Shown one piece after another: positions 1 to 5,116 of a DNA stretch of 5,116 nt. The position numbers and the translations under genes are program-made. Numbering within the stretch: position 1 is the first letter of the stretch; each line of letters starts with the position of its first letter. Origin of the DNA: Leucobacter sp. (GTDB taxonomy: Bacteria; Actinomycetota; Actinomycetes; Actinomycetales; Microbacteriaceae); NCBI GenBank assembly GCA_031178565.1, contig JAPSIU010000221.1, positions 1 to 5,116 of the forward strand, read 5' to 3'. The notes beneath the pieces are model-generated. The model did no database searches, had not been told where the DNA came from, and saw nothing but the letters and a program-made list of their open reading frames with translations.

Positions 1-1
1 C

Positions 2-1831
2 CCGTACCCCTTCGACAAGTACGACCAGCTGTTCGTGCCGGAGTTCAACGCGGGTGCGATGGAGAACGCGGGAGCCGTCACCTTCACCGAGGCCTACGTC
101 TTCCGCAGTCAGGTCACCGATGCCATGCGGGAGCGGCGCGTCGTCACGATCCTGCACGAACTGGCCCACATGTGGTTCGGCGACCTCGTCACCATGCGCT
201 GGTGGAACGATCTCTGGCTCAACGAGTCGTTCGCCGAGTACATGTCGACGCTCGCGACCGCCGAGGCGACCGAGTGGACCGAGTGCTGGACGACCTTCGT
301 CGCCTCCGAGAAGTCGTGGGCGTACCGGCAGGATCAGCTGCCCTCGACGCACCCGATCGTGGCCGAGATCCGAGACCTCGAGGACGTGCTCGTCAACTTC
401 GACGGCATCACCTACGCGAAGGGCGCCTCCGTGCTCAAGCAGCTGGTGGCCTGGGTGGGTCGCGAACCCTTCATGCGCGGCGTGCACGACTACTTCGTGA
501 AGCACCACCACGGGAACACCGAACTGCGGGATCTCCTCTCCGAACTCGAATCCCAGAGCGGCCGGGACCTCTCCGGGTGGTCGGAGAAGTGGCTCGAGAC
601 CGCCGGGGTGAACACGCTGCGTCCTCGCTTCGAGCTCGACGCCGACGGCCGGTACTCATCGTTCTCGATCGAGCAGACCGCGCACGTCGACTACCCGACG
701 CTCCGCCCCCACCGCATCGCCGTGGGCCTCTACAGCGATCAGGACGGGAAGCTGCGTCGTGCGGGGCGCGTCGAGCTCGACATCGACGGGGCCTCGACCG
801 AGGTTCCCGAGCTCATCGGCGAAGCTCAGCCGGACCTGCTGCTGCTCAACGACGACGACCTGAGCTACGCGAAGATCCGTCTCGACGAGCGCTCCGTCGA
901 GACCGTCGCGAACCGCCTCGGCGACATCGCGGAGTCGCTCCCCCGCTCTCTCGTGTGGGGCACGCTGTGGGACGCGACGCGAGACGCGGAGTTCCCCGCT
1001 TCGCGGTTCGTCGACGTCGTCCTCGCCCACGTCGATCGCGAGGGCGCCTCCACCACCCTGCGCACACTGCTCCAGCAGCTCACGCTCGCAGCGTCGAGCT
1101 ACGTCGCCCCCGCGCGACGCGAGGAGACGCTCGAGCGCGTCGCGGACGAGCTCTGGCGCCTCGCGGTCGACGCCGATCCCGGCTCCGACCGGCAGTTCCA
1201 GTTCGTCAAGGCCTTCGCCCAGCTCGCGTCGAGCGACGACCAGCTCGACACCGTGCTGGGCCTGCTCGAGGAGCGGATCACCCTCGACGAGCTGGACATC
1301 GACACGGATCTCGGCTGGGAGCTGCTGATCGCGCTGGCCGCCGGCGGGCGCGCCGACGGCTCCGAGATCGATCAGGCGCTCGCCGACGACCGCACCGCGA
1401 GCGGGCAGCAGTCAGCGGCGCACGCCCGCGCGGCTCTCCCGACCGCGCAGGACAAGGCCGCAGCGTGGGCATCCGTGTTCGACGCCGCGGGCGCATCGAA
1501 CCTGATCGTCCGCGCCACGGGTCTCGGCTTCCTCCGCGCCGCCGACCGCACGCTGCTCGAGCCCTACGTCGAGCGCTTCTTCGGATCGCTGCTCGAGGTG
1601 TGGGGCAGCCGCAGCTACGCGATCGCGGAGGAGATGATCGACGGCTTCTACCCGTCGCCGCTCGCCAATGCCGAGCTCGAAACGGCGACGCGGGAGTGGC
1701 TGACCGCCAATCCCGACGCGCCGGCCGCCCTGCGCCGCCTCATCTCCGAGCACCTCGCCGGAGTCACCCGGGCGCTCGCCGCGCAGGCGAAGGACGACGC
1801 GGCGGACCGGGCCGCAGGCCGGGAGAGCTAG
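2..1831 (+). CDS. pepN: Aminopeptidase N, M1 family zinc metallopeptidase (5'-truncated by window edge)
   Basis: This cytosolic zinc exopeptidase removes N-terminal residues from peptides in the last steps of protein turnover. The reading frame is already open at base 2, upstream of the GTG at 35, which is an internal valine codon. About 609 residues are visible of a family usually near 850, so the N-terminal beta domain is outside the window. Visible M1 hallmarks are the GAMEN exopeptidase motif (bases 53-67), the zinc site HELAH (155-169), and the third zinc ligand Glu in NESFAEY (224-226), at the expected 18-residue spacing. The transition-state Tyr lies in ITYAKGA (413-415). From roughly base 600 the protein is the helical ERAP1-C-like C-terminal domain. 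The overall pattern fits the actinobacterial S. lividans type (TIGR02412). The catalytic core is intact and I see no frameshift. The stop TAG directly abuts the next start codon, so the gene leads or belongs to an operon with mscS and glbO. Confidence 0.96.
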   Translation, partial: PYPFDKYDQLFVPEFNAGAMENAGAVTFTEAYVFRSQVTDAMRERRVVTILHELAHMWFGDLVTMRWWNDLWLNESFAEYMSTLATAEATEWTECWTTFVASEKSWAYRQDQLPSTHPIVAEIRDLEDVLVNFDGITYAKGASVLKQLVAWVGREPFMRGVHDYFVKHHHGNTELRDLLSELESQSGRDLSGWSEKWLETAGVNTLRPRFELDADGRYSSFSIEQTAHVDYPTLRPHRIAVGLYSDQDGKLRRAGRVELDIDGASTEVPELIGEAQPDLLLLNDDDLSYAKIRLDERSVETVANRLGDIAESLPRSLVWGTLWDATRDAEFPASRFVDVVLAHVDREGASTTLRTLLQQLTLAASSYVAPARREETLERVADELWRLAVDADPGSDRQFQFVKAFAQLASSDDQLDTVLGLLEERITLDELDIDTDLGWELLIALAAGGRADGSEIDQALADDRTASGQQSAAHARAALPTAQDKAAAWASVFDAAGASNLIVRATGLGFLRAADRTLLEPYVERFFGSLLEVWGSRSYAIAEEMIDGFYPSPLANAELETATREWLTANPDAPAALRRLISEHLAGVTRALAAQAKDDAADRAAGRES

Positions 1832-2746
1832 ATGGACGAAGTCGATAACGTCACCGAGGGCGTCGAATCCGCGTTCGTCGCGTTCGTCACCCAGTACCAG
1901 GTCCCCATCAAGATCGTGGCGATCGTGCTCGCCGCCGCCGTGCTCCACTGGGTGCTGCGGCTGCTGCTCAAGCGCGCCGTCAATCGCGTCGTGACCGGCG
2001 TGAAGAAGGCTCAAAACGTCGATTCCACGCAGGAGCTCGTCGCCTCGCCGCGCCTGAACGCGAGGGCGGTGCAGCGCACCCGCACGCTCGGGGGCATCGG
2101 GCGGCACGTGATCAGCTGGGTGATCGTCATCGTGGCGAGCGTCATGGTGCTCGGGCAGCTCAATTTCAACCTCACCGCGATCCTCGCCTCGGCGGGTGTC
2201 GTCGCGGCCGGCCTGGCGTTCGGCGCGCAGAACATCGTCAAGGACATCCTGAACGGGATCTTCATGGTGTTCGAGGATCAGCTCGGCGTCGGCGACTGGG
2301 TGACGATCGGCGAGATCAGCGGGACCGTGGAAGACGTAGGGATCCGTGTGACGCAGGTGCGCGGCGTGGACGGAACCCTGTGGTTCGTGCGAAACGGCGA
2401 GATCCTGACCCTCGGGAACGCCTCGCAGGGCTGGGGCCGCGCCCTGATCGATATCACGATCGACGCCGACAGCGACCTCGACCTCGCGGAGCAGGCCGCG
2501 ATCGACGCCGCCAAAGCGCTGCTGGCCTCACCCCGGTTCGCGCGCAAGGTGACCGGGGAACCCGAGATCTGGGGACTCGAGAGCGTGCACGGCGACCGCG
2601 CCACCCTTCGGCTGGCGATGCGGACCCGACCGGAGGCCCAGTGGGAGGTCCAGCGTGCGCTGCGCGGCGCGCTGAACACGAAGTTCCGAGAGCTCGGCAT
2701 CAATCTTGCGGCTGAGCTTCCGAAGTTCCAAGGAGGCACGCAGTGA
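1832..2746 (+). CDS. mscS: Small-conductance mechanosensitive channel, MscS family
   Basis: This inner-membrane protein is predicted to form a homo-heptameric channel that opens on membrane tension and releases solutes on hypo-osmotic shock. It has 304 residues, close to E. coli MscS (286). Hydrophobic segments lie near residues 25-47 (TM1), 91-109 (TM2) and 112-148. The last is the pore-lining TM3, with the Gly/Ala-rich AGVVAAGLAFGAQN stretch followed by IVKDILNG. The beta domain follows, with GDWVTI (154-159), the GTVEDVGIR segment (164-172) and VRNGEI (186-191). A cytosolic alpha/beta domain runs to about residue 290. The ATG immediately follows the pepN TAG stop and has a GGGAG ribosome site (1821-1825) six bases upstream, inside the end of pepN. 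The 3' end overlaps glbO by four bases (GTGA). The symbol is given at family level: actinobacteria often carry several paralogues and solute preference cannot be read from sequence. Confidence 0.93.
   Translation: MDEVDNVTEGVESAFVAFVTQYQVPIKIVAIVLAAAVLHWVLRLLLKRAVNRVVTGVKKAQNVDSTQELVASPRLNARAVQRTRTLGGIGRHVISWVIVIVASVMVLGQLNFNLTAILASAGVVAAGLAFGAQNIVKDILNGIFMVFEDQLGVGDWVTIGEISGTVEDVGIRVTQVRGVDGTLWFVRNGEILTLGNASQGWGRALIDITIDADSDLDLAEQAAIDAAKALLASPRFARKVTGEPEIWGLESVHGDRATLRLAMRTRPEAQWEVQRALRGALNTKFRELGINLAAELPKFQGGTQ
2731..2736 (+). promoter_or_regulatory. Shine-Dalgarno site deciding the glbO start
   Basis: A perfect AGGAGG lies within the last codons of mscS, six bases before the GTG at 2743. 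It is the strongest ribosome site in the window. Together with the GTGA stop/start overlap it favours the long form of GlbO over the downstream in-frame GTG codons at 2830 and 2842, which have only weak purine runs before them. Confidence 0.8.
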
Positions 2747-3207
2747 ATCAACGTGATCCGGATTCCTCGACGCCGAAGTCACCGCTCGGCCCCCGTCTCA
2801 CGCTCCGCGCGGGCGAGCACGGCTCGGCCGTGACCGACACCGTGTGGGCGCAGGTGGGGGGCACCGAGACGTTCGAGCGCATCGCGCGCCGCTTCTACGA
2901 CGGCGTGCGCGAGGATCCGGTGCTCGCTCCGATGTACCCCGAGGCCGACTGGGAGGGGGCGATCTGGCGTCTGCGCGCCTTCCTGGAGCAGTACTGGGGC
3001 GGGCCCGCGACCTACTCCGAGCAGCGCGGCCATCCCCGGCTGCGGATGCGGCACCAGCCGTTCGCGGTCACCCCCGATGCGCGGGATCGCTGGCTGAGAC
3101 ACATGCACGCCGCGCTCGACGAGGCGCAGCTCCCGCCCATGCACGACGCCGCCTTCCGCGACTACGTGGATCGTGCCGCACACGCGATGGTCAACCGGCT
3201 CGAGTGA
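2743..3207 (+). CDS. glbO: Group II truncated haemoglobin (TrHbO) with an N-terminal extension
   Basis: This is a cytosolic haem protein of the 2-on-2 globin fold; family members bind O2 and have been linked to peroxidase-like chemistry, NO/peroxide tolerance and respiration. It closely resembles M. tuberculosis GlbO as I remember it, including the blocks FLEQYWGGP (80-88), YSEQRGHPRLRMRH (91-104) and the AAH.MVN ending. Haem-pocket residues can be placed by that alignment: proximal His F8 = H104, Tyr B10 = Y52, Tyr CD1 = Y65 and Trp G8 = W117. All are present, so the group II distal network is intact. At 154 residues it is longer than the usual ~128-135. The first ~29 residues are Pro/Ser/charged and look disordered. 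The GTG start is supported by AGGAGG and the four-base overlap with mscS. A shorter protein from GTG 2830 is the alternative. As the third gene of the pepN-mscS-glbO unit it is probably translated by coupling to mscS. Confidence 0.95.
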   Translation: MNQRDPDSSTPKSPLGPRLTLRAGEHGSAVTDTVWAQVGGTETFERIARRFYDGVREDPVLAPMYPEADWEGAIWRLRAFLEQYWGGPATYSEQRGHPRLRMRHQPFAVTPDARDRWLRHMHAALDEAQLPPMHDAAFRDYVDRAAHAMVNRLE

Positions 3208-3218
3208 GGCGATGATCG

Positions 3219-3234
3219 GGCCGGAGTTCCGGCC
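3219..3234 (+). terminator. GC-rich hairpin after glbO, possible operon terminator
   Basis: Eleven bases after the glbO stop, GGCCGG (3219-3224) and CCGGCC (3229-3234) form a perfect 6-bp stem with an AGTT loop. A T-run is missing (the sequence continues TCTCGC), so it is not a canonical intrinsic terminator. U-tract-poor hairpins are common at gene ends in high-GC actinobacteria, and the position at the end of the operon fits. It could instead be a chance palindrome or an mRNA 3'-end stabiliser. Confidence 0.4.
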
Positions 3235-3245
3235 TCTCGCAATTC

Positions 3246-3421
3246 CTATGTCCCCTCGCCCTGCTCGTCGAGCAATTCGACTGCACCGGAACGCACTTCG
3301 GCAAGTCGCCGGGCAGCTTCCGCACGCCAGGCAGCCTCGACCTCGCCTGTGTTGCCAGCATCGTGGAGGCTCTCGAGCAGAAAGGTGCCAATCGCTCTGA
3401 ATCTTTGGCAGACTGAAGCGC
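3246..3421 (-). pseudogene. Decayed addiction-module antitoxin (PF09720 / TIGR02574-like), orphan remnant
   Basis: A minus-strand frame ending at TAG 3246-3248 encodes FLLESLHD, then GEVEAAWRAEAARRLAEVRSG and AVELLD. This matches the core of the 'putative addiction module component' antitoxins, whose consensus is roughly LLESLD..., EVEAAW..E...RL.E..SG.VE. Such proteins normally have ~70-75 residues and neutralise a RelE/ParE-type toxin. Here the frame opens only at an implausible GTG (3428) inside the start of the neighbouring gene. The preceding family helix (AL....ER.A-like, read as ALQSAKDSERLA, complement of 3421-3386) is in a different frame, consistent with a small indel. The usual C-terminal part after VE (a W/D-EEV...R segment) is missing, since the frame stops about 7 residues later. 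No toxin reading frame follows on the minus strand, where glbO lies. The region is visibly less GC-rich than the flanking genes. The family match to the core is fairly clear; the frameshift is tentative. A short intact hypothetical protein is the alternative. Confidence 0.5.
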
Positions 3422-3997
3422 ATGGCACTCCACCTCACCGACGACGCCGAAGCCGACGCGCTCCTCACGAAGAATCCCCTCGCGCTCCTCATCGGAATGC
3501 TGCTCGACCAGCAGGTCGCGATGGAGGTCGCGTTCGCAGGTCCGCTGAAGATCGAGCAGCGGATCGGCTCCGTCGACGCCGAGACCATCGCGAACTGCGA
3601 CGCCGACGACTTTGTGGCCGCGTTCAAGGAGACGCCCGCCGTGCACCGCTTCCCGGGCTCCATGGCGGCGCGCGTGCAGACCCTCTGCCGAACGCTGGTG
3701 GACGAGTGGGGCGGCGACGCGAGCGCGATCTGGACCGAGGGCGATCCCGACGGGAAGACCGTGCTGAAGCGCCTCAAGTCGCTTCCCGGCTTCGGCGAGC
3801 AGAAGGCGAAGATCTTCCTCGCCCTGCTCGGCAAGCAGTGCGGCTTCGAGGGCGACGGATGGAGCGAGGCGTCGGCGCCCTACGGCGAGAAGGGCTCGTT
3901 CCGCAGTGTCGCCGACATCACCTCCCCCGAGACGCTCCTGCAGGTGCGCGAGACGAAGCGCGCGGCGAAGGCGGCTGCAAAACGCGCCTCATCGTGA
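3422..3997 (+). CDS. HhH-GPD-fold base-excision-repair-like protein of unknown substrate
   Basis: This 191-residue protein belongs, by recognisable signature, to the uncharacterised actinobacterial HhH-GPD group (TIGR03252-like). Relatives such as Nth, MutY and AlkA excise damaged bases from DNA, but the substrate here is unknown. Visible features are LLIGMLLDQQVAME (22-35), equivalent to the ..SQQT.. helix of glycosylases; HRFPGSMA (75-82); and the helix-hairpin-helix LKSLPGFGEQKAKI (118-131), which would grip the DNA backbone. GPYGE/GSFRSVAD-like blocks (152-165) and a Lys/Ala-rich tail complete it. Length and both ends match the family, so it appears complete. The residue aligned with the Nth lyase Lys (LPGVGRK) is Q127, and there is no 4Cys iron-sulphur motif, only C59, C89 and C140. 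The ATG start fits the family N-terminus (M.LHLT.D..AD.LL). Its ribosome site is weak (GAAG) and lies in the antitoxin relic. It is probably transcribed alone and converges on the hydrolase. Confidence 0.9.
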   Translation: MALHLTDDAEADALLTKNPLALLIGMLLDQQVAMEVAFAGPLKIEQRIGSVDAETIANCDADDFVAAFKETPAVHRFPGSMAARVQTLCRTLVDEWGGDASAIWTEGDPDGKTVLKRLKSLPGFGEQKAKIFLALLGKQCGFEGDGWSEASAPYGEKGSFRSVADITSPETLLQVRETKRAAKAAAKRASS

Positions 3998-4043
3998 GGT
4001 AAACGCCACAGGAATGGTCGACACCGGCGTGCGCCTCGCGGCG

Positions 4044-4949
4044 TCACGGCACGGGAGCGTCGTTCGAGCCCGGGCGCAGCCGCCCGCGGATGGAATCGAC
4101 CAGCGTGTCCCACACGCGGGACGGCAGCTCGTGTCCGACGCCGTCGACCAGCCGGAGCGATACGTTCGGGATCGACGCGGCGAGGGCGCGGGCGTTACCG
4201 GCGGGGAAGAGCGGGTCCGCGGTGCCGTGGATCACGGTCGTTGGCGCCAGAAGCGTTCCGAGCCGCTCCCGCCAGCGCTCGCGCGGCTGCATCAGCGGGT
4301 GGTTGCCGGCCGATTGCGGAGACCTCGATCTGGCGACGGCGGCCGTGCACATCGCCCGCACACTGTTCTCGTCGAACGAGTCCCCCGCGAGCACCCGCTC
4401 TCCCTCGACATACGAGTCGATGACGTCTCGGGAATCGTTCCAGTCGGGCTCCGGCATCTCGGACCACGCGGCCAGGAGCTTCGGATCGAGATCCGGAAGA
4501 TCGGGATCCGCCGGGCCGTGCTCGGTCGGTCGGGTCGACACGAGCGTCAGCGATTCGACGCGCCGAGGATGATCGAGCCCGAGGATCTGCGCGACCCATC
4601 CGCCCTGGGAGAACCCCACGATGTGCGCTCGCTCGGCGCCGGCCGCGTCGAGGATCGCGAGCGCGTCGTCCGCGAGATCCGTCAGCGCGTAGGCGGGAGC
4701 GCCGGCCGGCCAGGTCGAACTCGCACCCGTGTCGCGCTGGTCGTACCGGATCGCACGAACGCCGATGCGTGTCAGTCGCTCGCAGAGCTCCGAGGGCCAC
4801 CAGTCCCGGGTGCAGGAGGTTCCCGCGATCAGGAGCACGGCGGGATGGCGCGAGTCTCCCCAGCACTCCCCTTCGAGGTGGGTTCCACCGCGTATGACTG
4901 TGAAGGGAGTCGGCGTCACCGGCCCCTCGTGCGCTGCAGGCGTATTCAT
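4044..4949 (-). CDS. Alpha/beta fold hydrolase (esterase-like)
   Basis: This 301-residue, probably cytosolic, serine hydrolase has no signal peptide. The nucleophile elbow is GFSQGG with S114. The acid is D245 in HGTADPLFP (241-249) and the base is H273 in GVGHELP (270-276), giving a full triad. RYDQRDTGAS (68-77) after the second conserved strand, LTDLADDA (89-96) and the HP.RV..L.L.STRP block (127-141) are typical of the RdmC/aclacinomycin-methylesterase-like branch often found in actinobacteria. Residues ~142-225 form the cap region. The canonical HG oxyanion motif is AGT here (42-44). Substrate cannot be predicted. I chose the ATG at 4949 because it has GGGGAG just upstream and gives a family-sized protein. 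The frame stays open to an ATG at 5102, but those extra 51 residues match nothing I know. The gene converges on the HhH-GPD gene across a 46-base gap with no clear terminator. Confidence 0.9.
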   Translation of the reverse strand: MNTPAAHEGPVTPTPFTVIRGGTHLEGECWGDSRHPAVLLIAGTSCTRDWWPSELCERLTRIGVRAIRYDQRDTGASSTWPAGAPAYALTDLADDALAILDAAGAERAHIVGFSQGGWVAQILGLDHPRRVESLTLVSTRPTEHGPADPDLPDLDPKLLAAWSEMPEPDWNDSRDVIDSYVEGERVLAGDSFDENSVRAMCTAAVARSRSPQSAGNHPLMQPRERWRERLGTLLAPTTVIHGTADPLFPAGNARALAASIPNVSLRLVDGVGHELPSRVWDTLVDSIRGRLRPGSNDAPVP

Positions 4950-4951
4950 GA

Positions 4952-4967
4952 TCTCCCCGTTCACGGG
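4952..4967 (-). promoter_or_regulatory. Ribosome site of the hydrolase gene, partly inside a small inverted repeat
   Basis: On the minus strand GGGGAG (complement of 4953-4958) precedes the ATG at 4949 by only three bases, a short spacing. Its first G's are also the right arm of CCCGT-GA-ACGGG (4956-4967), so a small hairpin could compete with ribosome binding. The site supports the 4949 start; the hairpin effect is speculative. Confidence 0.45.
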
Positions 4968-5061
4968 CCGCTGTCGGTCTGAGAGCCCTTCTGAGACGAC
5001 GATAGGTCGGATACCGTCCTCGCGCATGTGCCAGAGGTCACATCGCACGATCTCAGTCTCC

Positions 5062-5091
5062 CTCCGACACGCGGTCCGAGGGAAGTCGGAC
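5062..5091. promoter_or_regulatory. Cluster of GTCSGA-type half-sites, candidate operator upstream of the hydrolase
   Basis: Three related 7-mers lie about one helical turn apart: CTCCGAC (5062-5068), GTCCGAG (5074-5080) and GTCGGAC (5085-5091). The last two contain a perfect inverted repeat, GTCCGA/TCGGAC with a six-base spacer. The first two form an inverted repeat with one mismatch. A further GTCGGA occurs at 5007-5012. The rest of 4950-5116 holds no gene I can support, and I could not place a convincing -35/-10 pair. This looks like a transcription-factor site for the hydrolase or for a gene beyond the window, but such short GC words also arise by chance in this genome. Confidence 0.3.
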
Positions 5092-5092
5092 T

Positions 5093-5116
5093 TGATCGGC
5101 ATGATGACGTCGATCA
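5093..5116. repeat. Inverted repeat TGATCG-N12-CGATCA at the window edge
   Basis: TGATCG (5093-5098) and CGATCA (5111-5116) are perfect inverted copies with a 12-base spacer. The repeat reaches the last base of the window, so its full length is unknown. The spacer carries part of a GACGTC palindrome (5106-5111), which touches the right arm. It could be an operator or promoter-proximal element of a divergent gene beyond the edge; chance is a real alternative. Confidence 0.3.

Noticed and set aside
1412..2107. Long minus-strand open frame (231 codons) across the pepN-mscS junction
   Set aside because: It is antisense to two clearly real proteins, and its translation is Arg/Gly/Asp-rich low-complexity sequence typical of shadow frames in GC-rich DNA.
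3352..3404. Promoter for the HhH-GPD gene (TTGCCA as -35)
   Set aside because: No -10-like hexamer lies at the proper spacing; the nearest AT-rich word (GAATCT at 3399-3404) is too far from it and has no good -35 of its own.
3208..3421. Small RNA, tRNA or riboswitch in the gap between glbO and the HhH-GPD gene
   Set aside because: Apart from the hairpin at 3219-3234 there is no cloverleaf, conserved riboswitch core or repeat array; the antitoxin-like coding signal explains most of the stretch better.
2779..3834. Minus-strand open frame of 351 codons covering glbO, the gap and part of the HhH-GPD gene
   Set aside because: It lies antisense to two well-supported genes, and its Ser/Arg/Ala-rich translation shows no domain; its length reflects scarcity of stop codons in this GC context.
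4020..4045. Possible bidirectional terminator between the convergent HhH-GPD and hydrolase genes
   Set aside because: GACACCG/CGGCGTC pairs with an A-C mismatch around a 12-base loop, has no T-run on either side, and overlaps the hydrolase stop codon; too weak to call.
3906..4982. Plus-strand open frame of 358 codons opposite the alpha/beta hydrolase
   Set aside because: The minus strand has an intact catalytic triad and family motifs there; the plus-strand product is Arg/Gly-rich with no recognisable motif.
4950..5102. Extension of the hydrolase reading frame by 51 residues to an ATG at 5102
   Set aside because: The extra residues resemble no known N-terminus, the composition is less GC-biased at third positions, and the ATG at 4949 has a Shine-Dalgarno-like GGGGAG and gives a normal family length.
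1..5116. CRISPR array, insertion sequence or phage-like genes
   Set aside because: There are no regularly spaced repeats, no transposase or integrase motifs, no target-site duplications, and base composition is even across the genes.

Overview
The window is GC-rich DNA with the strongly G/C-biased third codon positions of a high-GC actinobacterium. The proteins match actinobacterial families: a Streptomyces-lividans-type aminopeptidase N, a mycobacterial-type GlbO haemoglobin, and an actinobacterial HhH-GPD protein. A Micrococcales/Microbacteriaceae-like host (Leucobacter or Microbacterium relatives) is my best guess. That placement comes from general resemblance, not from a search.

Layout. 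Bases 2-3207 form a tight plus-strand operon of three genes. First is the 3' two thirds of pepN, an M1 zinc aminopeptidase whose 5' end lies outside the window. A small MscS-family mechanosensitive channel follows, its ATG directly abutting the pepN stop. Last is a group II truncated haemoglobin (glbO), whose GTG start overlaps the mscS stop as GTGA. The spacing argues for co-transcription and translational coupling. The physiological link is less clear: peptide turnover, osmotic pressure release and O2/NO/redox handling could all be envelope or stress housekeeping.

Bases 3208-3421 are a lower-GC gap. It holds a GC hairpin just after glbO and, on the minus strand, what looks like the decayed remains of an addiction-module antitoxin (PF09720/TIGR02574-like) with no partner toxin. 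Bases 3422-3997 encode a complete HhH-GPD-fold protein of the uncharacterised actinobacterial group related to base-excision DNA glycosylases. It converges on a minus-strand alpha/beta hydrolase (4044-4949) with an intact Ser-Asp-His triad. The last 167 bases (4950-5116) form that gene's upstream region. They hold several short inverted repeats that could be operator sites, but no gene I can support.

Most of the window is ordinary actinobacterial core genome. I see no convincing new multi-gene system. The items most worth a second look are the antitoxin relic, the unusual active-site residues of the HhH-GPD protein, the N-terminal extension on GlbO, and the repeat-rich region upstream of the hydrolase.
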